This document shows, piece after piece, positions 11,510 through 20,570 of a DNA stretch of 64,000 bases; within the stretch, counting starts at the first letter, position 1; the number at the start of each line of letters is the position of its first letter. The DNA is from Trichomonas vaginalis G3. Taxonomy: Eukaryota > Parabasalia > Trichomonadida > Trichomonadidae. Location of the stretch: contig NC_067207.1 of the NCBI RefSeq assembly GCF_026262505.1, forward strand, positions 34,440,082-34,504,081, read 5' to 3'. The notes below the pieces were generated by a model. The model ran no database searches. It saw only the letters and a list, made by a program, of their open reading frames with translations, and was not told the DNA's origin. The position numbers were made by a program, and so were the translations under genes.

Positions 11510-11631
11510 GACCGACAAGAGTGTATTGTGCACTCTTGTCGGTCTGCATGTCTCATTCCGGGAGACATTGTCACTGCATGTCTCCCAGAATGAGACAATC
11601 TTCCGCATTCATAACTTGAATGCGGAAGTTT
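11510..11631. repeat. Hairpin cluster beside the palindromic element
   Basis: Three different near-perfect hairpins follow one another. The first, 11510-11544, has arms GACCGACAAGAGTG and CACTCTTGTCGGTC. The second, about 11549-11598, has arms GTCTCATTCCGGGAGAC and GTCTCCCAGAATGAGAC. The third, about 11600-11628, has arms CTTCCGCATTCA and TGAATGCGGAAG. The first is the same 35-nt palindrome that ends the neighbouring 566-bp element. Such chained palindromes fit transposon termini or a structured transcript. Confidence 0.6.
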
Positions 11632-12197
11632 GACCGACAAGAGTGTATTGTGCACTCTTGTCGATCTAAATGTATCTTACAATCAAAGACACTTTCATAC
11701 AATCTTTTCGAAGTTAAAAAAAATTTAATTATTTCTTTCTTATTTAGTTATGAACCTGAAGAGAAATTTTAAGGAAAATATTAAGTTGTGCAATTTGCAT
11801 CTATCTCTTTATGTGATGCATATTTTCACGATCTGACAGCAGAAATCGAATCAGCGGAGCCAGAAGAATCAGATTACGTGTGGAAAATAGGTTTTGAACG
11901 CTTAGATAGGACTAAAATGAGACTTTATGAGATGTGTTGTATAATTATAGTTTTTGCGATAATGTGTCATGAGATCAGAATATGAAGAGAGTAAATATGT
12001 ATTATTGTCACAGGTTTATATGTGGGGATAGCTCGATAGAGTCTCTAAAAGAGATTAGTACGTGAGTAAGGCGATTTAATAAACAAAAGAAAGAAATAAT
12101 TAAATTTTTTTTTAACTTCGAAAAGATTGTATGAAAGTGTCTTTGATTGTAAGATACATTTAGATCGACAAGAGTGTATTGTGCACTCTTGTCGGTC
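11632..12197. mobile_element. 566-bp MITE-like element with 111-bp inverted repeats
   Basis: Positions 11632-11742 and 12087-12197 are nearly perfect inverted copies. Each starts at its outer end with GACCGACAAGAGTG and carries the 35-nt palindrome at its tip. The 344-bp centre has no convincing gene. The 7 bases GAAGTTT stand just outside both ends, a possible target-site duplication; caution is needed because the same bases also precede the extra palindrome at 11510. Long inverted repeats, small size and no transposase fit a non-autonomous DNA transposon (MULE-type MITE), a class common in trichomonads. The family is not identified. Confidence 0.6.
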
Positions 12198-12226
12198 GAA
12201 GTTTTGCAATCGCGTTGTGATTGCAA
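12198..12226. repeat. Perfect 10-bp-stem hairpin
   Basis: Just outside the MITE-like element the sequence TTTTGCAATC, a 7-nt loop, and GATTGCAAAA form a perfect hairpin. It belongs to the same run of palindromes. Confidence 0.5.
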
Positions 12227-12360
12227 AAGATTGTGCTATTCCTGCATATTTCCTACGAGCCTGCTTCATAAAATTGAATCCTTCTATCCAATTTAAATGC
12301 GATTTCGCTAATCTTTCATCTAAAATCACTAATCAGAAGCATATTGCAAGTTAACTTGAA

Positions 12361-12715
12361 CCGGCATGTTCCTCCTATCCTGTCTCCCAGGTGTATCTGT
12401 CAGGCAAAGTTCACAAGGAGGAGAGCTTTGCGCACAATCAGACATAAGATTGCGGCAGAGGAACCGGGCAGAGAGCAGCTTGAAGCGGTAAGCTGTTTTC
12501 AAGTCTTTAGTTAACAAACTTTAACAAAAGACATCTAAAAAATTTGAAATAATTGCAAAATAATGCCGTCAGGTAATGCGCACCTAAGGGAGGTGTTTTG
12601 CGGGAGCTGGGGGTATCTTGGTGAGTACTCAGGAGGCCAAGAAGGGCACCCCAACCGACATTTTGCTGACGCATTGTGTAAGCAACCATTCTGATAACCG
12701 CTCAAACCGTCGGGA
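12361..12715. other. GC-rich, foldable islands (possible ncRNA or decayed element)
   Basis: Two stretches, about 12361-12500 and 12560-12715, are near 50% GC inside DNA that is about 25% GC. The first can pair CCGG...TTCCTC with GAGGAACCGG. The second has GTCAG near its start and CTGAC near its end. Frames on both strands exist but show no motif. I could not match them to tRNA, U-snRNA, SRP, RNase P or 5S rRNA. A non-coding RNA or a decayed insertion are both open. Confidence 0.3.
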
Positions 12716-12741
12716 CAAAATAATTTATGAAATTATAAGTC

Positions 12742-12990
12742 ATCTTTCTAATACATATTTTTGGAAGGGCATAAGATACGCCAACTTAAATATATTATTA
12801 AATATGAGAAAATCACTCAACAAAAAAACAATTCTTTCAAAAAGTTTAAAATTTATCTTTCTAATACATACTTTTGGAAGGGCGTGAGATACGCCAACTT
12901 AAATATATTATTAAATATGAGAAAATCGCTCAACAAAAAAACAATTCTTTCAAAAAGTTTGACATTGATCTTTCTAATACATATCCTATG
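12742..12990. repeat. 113-bp tandem repeat, about 2.2 copies
   Basis: Units start at 12742, 12855 and 12968 with ATCTTTCTAATACATA and contain GGAAGGGC and ACGCCAACTTAAATATATT. The first two are nearly identical; the third is cut short. Confidence 0.85.
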
Positions 12991-14546
12991 GAAGGAGTTT
13001 ACATTCACAAAATAAAAACCAGTTCAAAATCTTATTACTCCTTGAATTAAAATCATTTAATTTCAAATCCATTCCAAATCCTTAAATCTGTATTAAAATC
13101 ATTTTGCCAACAACCAACACAATACAAATTACATTTCCATATATCTTCTTGTCCATTTTAATTTTTTATCTCATTTTATTTAATTTTATTTAAAGCATAT
13201 AGACATCGAGATCCTTTACACATAGTTATATAAAAGTCAAATACATAATAAATTCTTAATTCTAGAGATATCTCAAAATCTCGATTTTTTAATTTAAAAT
13301 ACCTTTCATTTTTCACAGTACTATCACAACAAACAAGCCATTTACTAATTAACACATATAAGAAAAATATCAAATTACAAAACAACTTTCAATATCATTC
13401 GCATCGAATTCTATTTTTTCATAATTATCAACTACATATTATTATATAATATATGTCGGCGCATATTCCACTCTATACAAGTGTCAGACACACTCACACA
13501 AAGCTGTGAGATTCACACCTCTATCAGTAGGACTTCTCAAATCAAGAACACATATGTTTCACTATCGCACATCTGTGTAGGATCTAATTAACCCTTTGGA
13601 CTGGTACTTCAAAATTTGATAATTTGATAATTTCATGTGATATCATCATTTGCCTTTAAAACAACTGTGCGTTAAACTAGACACGTTTCTCTATCATAAT
13701 GCAAAATATCAAAGTTTGGGAGACTCCCAAAGTGTCTGAAACTGATCATAAGGGTGAAAAACCGTTTTCCAGAAGTTGGGAACGTAGGGTATCTCGATTT
13801 TCAGATGCTTTCAGGATACTTAATACAGTCTAGATATATCCTATAGTTATGATAAGCTATTTGAGCTATTACGTATTTTTTAAATTAGTTCAATATCAAT
13901 ATAAAAAAGTTTTTAATTCTATATTTGTCTAAGGTTAAATATTAGAATACCAGCTTTTCAATGATGATATGAATGCTGATAACAAAATTTCTTGGGACAT
14001 TGAGGTCAGGAAAAATTGCTTGACATTATACCAATCTAATATTAAATTCGTTTCCTGAATATCCTCGTTTGAAGTAATTTGAAAATATAAGAACAAAATC
14101 AAAAATATGAAGTAATATGATATTTTTGTCGAAAAATACATGTATTGAAATCAAATAATATCAATATATATTGCTATATTGAATAGTGAGTATTGAATGA
14201 GGTCATTAGCATACTGAATCATATTTTGTAAAGTTCATGGCCAAGTGAAGCGATATAAAAATGAAAAGCTAAAATAATTTTAAACGACTACTTTTTGGGT
14301 CCATGAATATTACGAATGGATGTATATTAACTATGTCATAAATCAATATTTTGCATCGGAAATATGAAATAACAATGAAATCCACAATTCATGATTATTC
14401 AACATTTAGACCTCGCAAAGATGGTAATCAAGATTAAAATCGGTGTCACTTTAGAAATCAACAAAGTATCTGTCGAAAAGTAAGTATTTCGTTTATAGTA
14501 ATTTGTGAAGTGTACCAGTCCGGACCGGTACGGCCATTTGTCGTAC
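12991..14546. other. AT-rich intergenic region with a palindromic leader
   Basis: Mostly AT-rich with no credible gene. Immediately upstream of the 14-3-3 start, 14512-14531 is a 20-bp near-palindrome (GTACCAGTCC / GGACCGGTAC) followed by more GC-rich bases. No TCA initiator is visible close to the ATG. Confidence 0.5.
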
Positions 14547-15263
14547 ATGTCTAGCGAACGCGAACTCAAGTTCTTCATGGCCCGCGTTGCCGACCAGGCC
14601 GAGCGCCATCAGGACGTCATCACATACATCAAGGAAATCATTGATCTCGATGCAAAACTCTCCTTAGACGAGCGTAATTTATTATCTGTTGCTTACAAGG
14701 CACTCACCGGCAACCGCCGTACTGCCCTCCGTAGTGTCAACGCCTTCCTTGAAGACCCATCAATCCAGGGTGCCAAGGAGCGTGAGAACCGCCTTATTGA
14801 ACTTCGCAATTCACTTGTCAAAGAGCTTGATAACTATTGCAACGAAATCGTTCAACTTGTCGATGAGAAGCTTCTTCCAGCTGCCGATGATGCAGTTTCT
14901 AAAGTTTTCTACTGGAAGCTCAAGGCAGATTACTTCCGCTATTCTGTTGAATTCAAGGATGAAGCCGCACGTGCACAAGGCTCTGAAGCTGCCAAGAAAT
15001 CATACGAGGAGGCTATGAACCTCGCTAAGGATCTCTCCAAGGCCAACCCACAGTATCTCGGCCTTGCTCTTAACTATTCTGTCTTCCTTTATGAAATCAT
15101 CGGCCAGAAGAATGAGGCTATTGAACTTGCTGACAAGTCATTCAAGGAGGCTGTCGGCCTTATCGACAAGCTTGAAGAAGATGAGTACAGTGAGGCTACA
15201 CTTATCCTTCAGCTTCTTAAGGATAACGTCCAGCTTTGGACCGATGATCAGAACGCCGAGTAA
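14547..15263 (+). CDS. 14-3-3 protein
   Basis: A 238-residue protein of the usual 14-3-3 length. Landmarks are an N-terminal dimer helix (ERELKFFMARVADQAERHQD), LSLDERNLLSVAYKALTGNRR for LL.VAYKN..G.RR, KADYFRYSVEF for KGDYYRYLAEF, LGLALNYSVFLYEI for LGLALNFSVFYYEI, and ATLILQLLKDNVQLWT for TLIMQLLRDNLTLWT. The phosphopeptide pocket K, R, R and Y positions look conserved. 14-3-3 dimers bind phosphoserine and phosphothreonine motifs in signalling and cell-cycle control. The start is the ATG before SSERELKF; the earlier in-frame GTG at 14505 would add an unlike GC-rich leader. C-ending codons are frequent, as in highly expressed genes. The stop is TAAA, the usual trichomonad polyadenylation signal. 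Confidence 0.95.
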   Translation: MSSERELKFFMARVADQAERHQDVITYIKEIIDLDAKLSLDERNLLSVAYKALTGNRRTALRSVNAFLEDPSIQGAKERENRLIELRNSLVKELDNYCNEIVQLVDEKLLPAADDAVSKVFYWKLKADYFRYSVEFKDEAARAQGSEAAKKSYEEAMNLAKDLSKANPQYLGLALNYSVFLYEIIGQKNEAIELADKSFKEAVGLIDKLEEDEYSEATLILQLLKDNVQLWTDDQNAE

Positions 15264-15506
15264 ATTTTTAACTTGCTACTAATTTCTTATTCCAAAATAT
15301 TAAATATCAATTTTTTTGCATATTTTAAATTGAGAAATGTTTTCTTTCAATGCGGAATAACTCTTGATTCTTATATTAAAGACTCAAGCAAAGAACAAAA
15401 TTTAGATGTAAAGATTCTGCTTACAATCCGAATTTACAACTAAATTTATATACAAAGACGTAAATTATTCATTTTATAAGAAATTAAAAAATTTCGAAAA
15501 AAAAAT

Positions 15507-15512
15507 TCACAA
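15507..15512 (+). promoter_or_regulatory. Initiator of the 460-residue protein gene
   Basis: TCACAA fits TCA+1(C/T)(A/T). The +1 A is at 15509, 9 nt before the ATG at 15518. Confidence 0.55.
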
Positions 15513-15517
15513 AATTT

Positions 15518-16900
15518 ATGAGTGAGATTACAATTAATCAAACAAATGCAGTTTCAATGGTTGAAGAATGCGCCAAATGCATGCAGTTAGAAATGTGGCC
15601 ACAGTTTAAAAGCCTATTTAGACAGTTGAATCAGTATTATATTACAAATTATAAAAATAAGACTGAAGAAGATAACTTTTCAAGAATTTGGATAGCTCTA
15701 AAATCACTTTCTATCGATAACATCTTGAATAAAGTTCAGGATTGTGCAGAATTTGATGATTATATGAATTATCTTAAGCAAATTTCCGATTTAATTGATG
15801 ATCCTGAGCATTTATGGGAAATTTTGCATACAGAAATACATACCATATTCAAAGCAACTCCTAAACAAGCAAAAATCATCGCATCTACATTGTTTACTCC
15901 AATTCAATTATTTTATTATAGTCTTTCTCCTTTTCTTGATTCAGAATTATGCGATCTCACAAACATTACAACAGAAGATGCTGCAATTGACAGATTCTAT
16001 GCTCTAGTTGGATTTGTTCGATCTTGTGGAATAACGAACAAAGATAAAGTCCCCGAGAAATACTCTCAATATATTGGGAAATTACTTCAAATATATGTTT
16101 CATTACCAGAATTCTCTCCACGGAAATTTGTATGGCTTGTTGAAAATATTAATTCTCATTTATTTTTGAAAATAGAAGTTTTACAAGAGTTATGCTCATC
16201 AGCAATTGAAACATTTGCTAAAAAGGATATGCAAGTTCTTGAAAAAATTAAGTATTTAGGAATTTTCTCAACTTCACCAGTCATGAACAAAATGCCAGTT
16301 CTTCACAAACACCTCACAGATACATTTAGTCAGACAGTTGATTTCTACAGATTTTTCATAGATAAGTATATAGTACCTGGATATGCTGATTTGAAGTGGG
16401 ACGGTAAAGAAACAGGCCTTCCATCAGATCCAGTCAGGTGCTGGGCTATGTATATTAACAATGTTCTGACTAGTTCCAAGGACTGTCCTGTCAAGAGGAG
16501 ATCAATTGAGGTAGTTATCGACCTCTCGCTCAAGTTTGCTACCGACTACTACGGCGAGATCCAGCCAAATCTGGAGAAGTCCCATGATGTACGTAGAGAT
16601 ATATTTTTCATTGTTAAAAATTTGTTGAGTTGGAAATTAAACTTGCTTCCAACTACATACCACAGCATTTGGATGCTACTACTTATAGCTGCAATTCTTG
16701 GTGCAGAACAGACAATTATTGTTAACCAACCGCAACCAACTCCTTCGGAAACATCAATACTTCTTGGATTGGAAATAGATGATAAGTACTGCGATTTCAT
16801 AGATTATAAGCAGGCGTTTTCTGTGCTACTTGGAAAATTTGAGGCAGAAAAAGATTCAATTCCGGGAATGATTCAATATTTACGAGAAAACTTTAAATAA
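15518..16900 (+). CDS. Helical protein of unknown function, 460 residues
   Basis: A well-formed gene with a good initiator, a strong ATG and a stop merging into TAAA. I do not recognise the family. The product is predominantly helical, without signal peptide or clear transmembrane helix; the most hydrophobic stretch is TTYHSIWMLLLIAAILGAE near residue 390, preceded by FFIVKNLLSWKLNLLP. It has no obvious low-complexity region. Its helical-bundle look recalls tethering or cytoskeletal complex subunits, but that is a guess from composition. Codon use within about 16480-16580 is more GC-rich than in the rest of the gene. It lies 254 bp downstream of 14-3-3, in the same direction. Confidence 0.75.
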   Translation: MSEITINQTNAVSMVEECAKCMQLEMWPQFKSLFRQLNQYYITNYKNKTEEDNFSRIWIALKSLSIDNILNKVQDCAEFDDYMNYLKQISDLIDDPEHLWEILHTEIHTIFKATPKQAKIIASTLFTPIQLFYYSLSPFLDSELCDLTNITTEDAAIDRFYALVGFVRSCGITNKDKVPEKYSQYIGKLLQIYVSLPEFSPRKFVWLVENINSHLFLKIEVLQELCSSAIETFAKKDMQVLEKIKYLGIFSTSPVMNKMPVLHKHLTDTFSQTVDFYRFFIDKYIVPGYADLKWDGKETGLPSDPVRCWAMYINNVLTSSKDCPVKRRSIEVVIDLSLKFATDYYGEIQPNLEKSHDVRRDIFFIVKNLLSWKLNLLPTTYHSIWMLLLIAAILGAEQTIIVNQPQPTPSETSILLGLEIDDKYCDFIDYKQAFSVLLGKFEAEKDSIPGMIQYLRENFK

Positions 16901-17113
16901 AATGTTTGTTTGACATAATAATATGAGATAACTGCTTAATTTATTATTTTTTCAATAGATATTTTTTTGAAAAAAATTCTTTCTTTACAAATGAACTAAT
17001 TTTTGTGCATGGAAACATAAAACATACGAATGTCAATATAAAATGCATGTTTAATTAAAAAAAAATTACATGATAATTTCTTATTTCATGGTATAAGACT
17101 ATTAATCATTATA

Positions 17114-17674
17114 TCATTGTGTGCATGAACCAACATATGACATGATAAATCTGTCATCGTTGAGAATATGCTCATAGTCCATTATTGTGAACAAAGCATC
17201 AAACAAATGAGGTTGTTTTTCACATGAAACAGCGGAACCGAGACTCTCTTTAGAACAAGAATCATTTTCCAATTCTTCAGATTCACTCAATTTCTTAGCA
17301 ATTCGAAACTTTTTATTTTGTTTTCTTATGAGAGTTTGCCATCGGTTTCTGATCATGTTTCCTGTTCTTCCCTTGAAACATCTTGCAATTGCGTTCCATT
17401 TATTTTCATGTATGTCAAATTGCTTGAGAATCATTTCATCTTCTTCAGGAGTGAAATCTTTGTGATTAATCTTTGGACACAAATAGTTTTGATATCTCTC
17501 TCTGCATTGTCTTGGAGTTCTTGTTTGCATAATGTTTGAAATTTCTCTCCAATTTGGAGATCTTCCTGCTTCCTGAACCAATTTAAGCAATTTACGATCT
17601 TCTCTAGGAGTAAATTTTGATCTTGACCCTGCATCATCATAGGGCGTATGACCATTTGGAAGCAGTCTATCCAT
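17114..17674 (-). CDS. Myb-like transcription factor (R2R3 type)
   Basis: A 186-residue protein with two Myb repeats. Repeat 1 is at about residues 19-68 (FTPREDRKLLKLVQEAGRSP with NWREISNIMQTRTPRQCRERYQNYL) and repeat 2 at about 72-120 (FTPEEDEMILKQFDIHENKWNAI with IRNRWQTLI). The conserved tryptophans are partly replaced by F at the first position, as is usual in this family. An acidic tail follows. Trichomonads hold hundreds of such two-repeat Mybs; characterised ones bind promoter elements of the ap65-1 gene. The target here is unknown. CCATTTT lies 10-16 nt upstream of the ATG and may serve as an initiator. Confidence 0.9.
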   Translation of the reverse strand: MDRLLPNGHTPYDDAGSRSKFTPREDRKLLKLVQEAGRSPNWREISNIMQTRTPRQCRERYQNYLCPKINHKDFTPEEDEMILKQFDIHENKWNAIARCFKGRTGNMIRNRWQTLIRKQNKKFRIAKKLSESEELENDSCSKESLGSAVSCEKQPHLFDALFTIMDYEHILNDDRFIMSYVGSCTQ

Positions 17675-18318
17675 TATAATAAAATGGACGATTTATCCAA
17701 ATTAAGAGGCAACCAAATATAATTGAGGGAACATTTGTTGATTTTTGTGAAATCCTTTGAATTGTAGTAAAATTTTGAATACTTGAATACTTATTGAATC
17801 TATATTAATATATTATATTATATAAATATATATAGAGTATAAATATAATAAAATTAGGTTTTGAATGGAAAATTATCATTTTTGCGAAATAATATTATAA
17901 TATCAGTTTACAATATTTTTAGAAAATTACGTTTTATTCTTAAAAAATTGAATATAAGTATTAAAAATGTATAAAATAGTACAGCTTTAGTGATGGGAAA
18001 AATACCGATATTTATTCAAAATTATACTTTTTATAATCAAAGTTTTCCTGTTTTGTTACAAACCGTCATTCCTTATCAAAAAATAAAATTAATATCGGTT
18101 TTTCAGAAAATTGTTTACTGGATAACATCACATTTCTATTGGCCATTCTGTAACTTACAAATGTTCATTTTCACTGAAGACTAGGTTCTCTATAATATAT
18201 CTAATTTTAAATAAACGTTACGCCCTTAATTAACAAAAAGTGAAATTTCCGATAAATTGATTAATTGTAACAAGCAAAACAGCTTGACGAATGATGAAAT
18301 TGGTCAGCCAACAAACTT
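17675..18318. other. AT-rich intergenic region
   Basis: Contains a TATA-rich alternation near 17805-17850. A 60-codon plus-strand frame near 17993-18183 has no initiator or motif and is not called. Confidence 0.5.
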
Positions 18319-18522
18319 TCACTCAAATATTTTCAGTTTTGAAAGCTTTTGAATTGCAGATTTTATTTTGAATTTATGTTTTTCTTCTTTGTAAAGCATG
18401 CATGAGATTGATGGATGAGACAAGTTCCGATGACTTTCGAAAAATCTAAAATTCCAACAATTTATAGAATCAATATCAAGTTTATTAACAAATATATTTA
18501 AATGAATTTCCCTTTCAGACAT
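18319..18522 (-). CDS. Small candidate protein with a good initiator
   Basis: A 67-codon frame, MSEREIHLNIFVNKLDID at its start and lysine-rich at its end (HKFKIKSAIQKLSKLKIF). I do not recognise it. It is listed because TCACTA, a full initiator match, stands with its +1 A at 18530, 8 nt before a true ATG, the arrangement seen at the real genes nearby. It could also be the decayed end of a longer gene. Confidence 0.4.
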   Translation of the reverse strand: MSEREIHLNIFVNKLDIDSINCWNFRFFESHRNLSHPSISCMLYKEEKHKFKIKSAIQKLSKLKIFE

Positions 18523-18526
18523 GTCT

Positions 18527-18532
18527 TAGTGA
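18527..18532 (-). promoter_or_regulatory. Initiator of the small candidate gene
   Basis: TCACTA on the minus strand, +1 A at 18530. It is a full match to TCA+1(C/T)(A/T). Confidence 0.4.
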
Positions 18533-19740
18533 GACCATAAATTGCAGAGTATATTAAAAATTAAACATTTCCAATGATAATATTTTGTATTTCATTTATA
18601 CTCCCATTAATAATTTGCTTTAACTAAGCTAATATAATCAGAGAATCTAAAACATTATTGAAATTGACCTTTAAAAAAAAAAAAATTGTGGATGTAAATT
18701 GTATCAAAGGAAAATATATTCATACACCAAATTTGAGATACACAAGAGTTTTCAATACCTATCTATAATTCTATCGAATTATTTAGCAAAATTATTGTTC
18801 ACTGAGGGTTAAACCACCTCCAACCTACTTATTTTTAATATTCTATTATACTATTTAACAAATGCTAAACATCCAATTTGAACAAATCAAATCCATGTGA
18901 ATCGGCCTATCTTACAATATCTCAAAAGCTTATCATTATAAATTTATGTTTTATTTAAATAATACAATTTAATACTAATTTAAATCCAATTCACTTGAAA
19001 ATATTGCATCAAATCCTATATTCAGATGTTGACGTTAAAATTCACAATAATTTTGTTGTACAAATAAGCATTTACGTAATGAAAATTGATTATGATAACT
19101 TATGGAGTCCAGAAGTACCTAATGAAACGGGATTCAAATTAGGAATATTTTCAGAAGTTTAAATCTATTTAAAAAACTGCTGGAAATAATAATAATCTAA
19201 ATAATACTTAATAAATACATGTGATGAATCGATTTCTTTGACAAAATAACTTTAACTGCTATAGACACGCAAATTGAACACAATTCTATGGTTGAAAAAC
19301 TCATCAGTAAATTCTCTCATTGAATATTAGTAAAAATAAAGTTATGTAATACTATTTTACTGTTTGATATATATGGGCAACAAAACCTATCAAAAAAATT
19401 CAAAAGAATATTGAAAATAATTAATTTATGAATTATAATATTATACATGATTTTTGAAATAATCACACTTCAAAATTGTTGTTTTTAATTCCTTTCAATT
19501 TTTGAAGGCAAACTCATACGAATTTCTGAGAACCTATCGAAAAGGATTTGGGTCTGATTATATTGACATTGCATAAATTATTGAACTAATATATAATCTC
19601 ACATTAAAAACTGTACATTAATTGGCTGGACATTGAAAAAATTCAATGAATTCAATTTTGAAAAATTCTTTCATAAAATAAATCCAAGAAACTTAAAATA
19701 ATAATACATTTCAGTATTCTAAAGAAAAGTAATTTTAATA
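18533..19740. other. AT-rich intergenic region
   Basis: About 1.2 kb. No gene, repeat family or RNA was recognised. Confidence 0.55.
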
Positions 19741-20050
19741 ACCCAGACAAAATGGGGTATTATTATTGTCGTCTGGCGGTTTTAGACGACAATGCGAATT
19801 TTCAAATAATAGGATTTTTAGCCAGATAAAGAGCTACTCCATATATCATGCGTGTTTGCATACTATATACATAGATGGAATTGATGTTCTTCCTTTATTT
19901 AGGTACCGAAACATGCTTGAAAAATCTATTTTTTAGACGACAATGATAATTTTGTCACTTTTCCAGACGACAATAATAATTTGTCACCTTTTTAGACGAC
20001 AATAATAATTTTGTCACTTTTTCCAGACGACAATAAAACATCCTCAGACA
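19741..20050. repeat. AGACGACAAT repeat array upstream of a gene
   Basis: AGACGACAAT starts at 19784, 19935, 19965, 19994 and 20025; the last four are 29-31 bp apart, each followed by AATAATTTTGTCAC-like bases. An inverted copy, ATTGTCGTCT, lies at 19765. The whole stretch is bordered by CAGACAAAAT near 19744 and again near 20045. It could be a small decayed mobile element or a cluster of protein-binding sites about 60 bp upstream of the gene at 20103. Confidence 0.7.
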
Positions 20051-20090
20051 AAATAGCCTTCTCAATTTATATATACTTTTAAAAAGATTG

Positions 20091-20096
20091 TCAACA
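20091..20096 (+). promoter_or_regulatory. Probable initiator of the 155-residue protein gene
   Basis: TCAACA, with its +1 A at 20093, 10 nt before the ATG at 20103. The base after +1 is A rather than C or T, so it is a weaker match. Confidence 0.4.
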
Positions 20097-20102
20097 TCTT
20101 TA

Positions 20103-20570
20103 ATGATGAACAAATACGAGAGAGACATTCTTATGACAAGAAAAACAAGGAAGTATAAAGAGTTCACAAAGAACATTGAAGATAGAAAACTTACAATGGA
20201 AAGGATGCAAATTCTTGGAATTAAACTTGATTATGTAACTGCTTTCATCGATAGGGAATATGGATGGCATGTAACATTTGCACATCTTCTCCAACTAGCG
20301 GAGGTACTTCATAAAAAGCTAGATATCCAGCTTGACCGCCTTGCAAAGCGAAATCGAAGTGCATTACTATGCTGGTACACAGAAACCTGGGATTTGATAC
20401 AGCCAAAGCTGGTATCTATGAGGAAGAGATCAAATAGAAGAAGGAAATCAATAAAACAAGAAGTCTCATCACCCAGAAATAATCAAATATGCAACGCTCG
20501 CGAAGATGGAGTAGAGGCAATCAAATTAGTCGATCCTTCAAATATAAATTCACTTCTTAATAGACATTAG
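20103..20570 (+). CDS. Conserved-looking small basic protein, 155 residues
   Basis: Two ATGs in a row follow an initiator-like TCAACATC, which argues against the upstream in-frame TTG. The core is helical with a patterned segment, FIDREYGWHVTFAHLLQLAEVL and then LDRLAKRNRSALLCWYTETW, followed by a lysine- and arginine-rich stretch (MRKRSNRRRKSIKQE) that could be a nuclear signal or bind nucleic acid. It gives the impression of a trichomonad-specific regulatory family, but I cannot name it and no function should be assumed. The AGACGACAAT repeat array lies directly upstream. Confidence 0.6.
   Translation: MMNKYERDILMTRKTRKYKEFTKNIEDRKLTMERMQILGIKLDYVTAFIDREYGWHVTFAHLLQLAEVLHKKLDIQLDRLAKRNRSALLCWYTETWDLIQPKLVSMRKRSNRRRKSIKQEVSSPRNNQICNAREDGVEAIKLVDPSNINSLLNRH

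Larger units (their letters stand above)
10117..13791. repeat. Possible old DNA-transposon remnant bounded by imperfect inverted ends
   Basis: The left end reads TACCCTATATTTCCAACTC and the right end, on the other strand, TACCCTACGTTCCCAACTT. About 22 of the first 27 positions agree, in inverted orientation 3.7 kb apart. If the terminal TA pairs are target-site copies, the ends would start CCCTA, as in a Tc1/mariner-type element. No transposase frame survives. The interior contains the 566-bp palindromic element, hairpins and tandem repeats listed separately, which could be later insertions. The match is short, so the call is tentative. Confidence 0.25.

Noticed and set aside
11788-11985. 65-codon frame in the centre of the MITE-like element
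   Set aside because: No similarity to transposases and no leader; probably chance.
12507-12887. Short frames over the GC-rich islands and 113-bp repeat
   Set aside because: Both strands are open by chance in GC-rich DNA; no initiator, motif or consistent codon use.
13176-13385. 69-codon minus-strand frame
   Set aside because: Composition equals the spacer; no supporting signal.
17993-18184. 60-codon plus-strand frame
   Set aside because: Hydrophobic, no initiator, no motif; composition equals that of the spacer.
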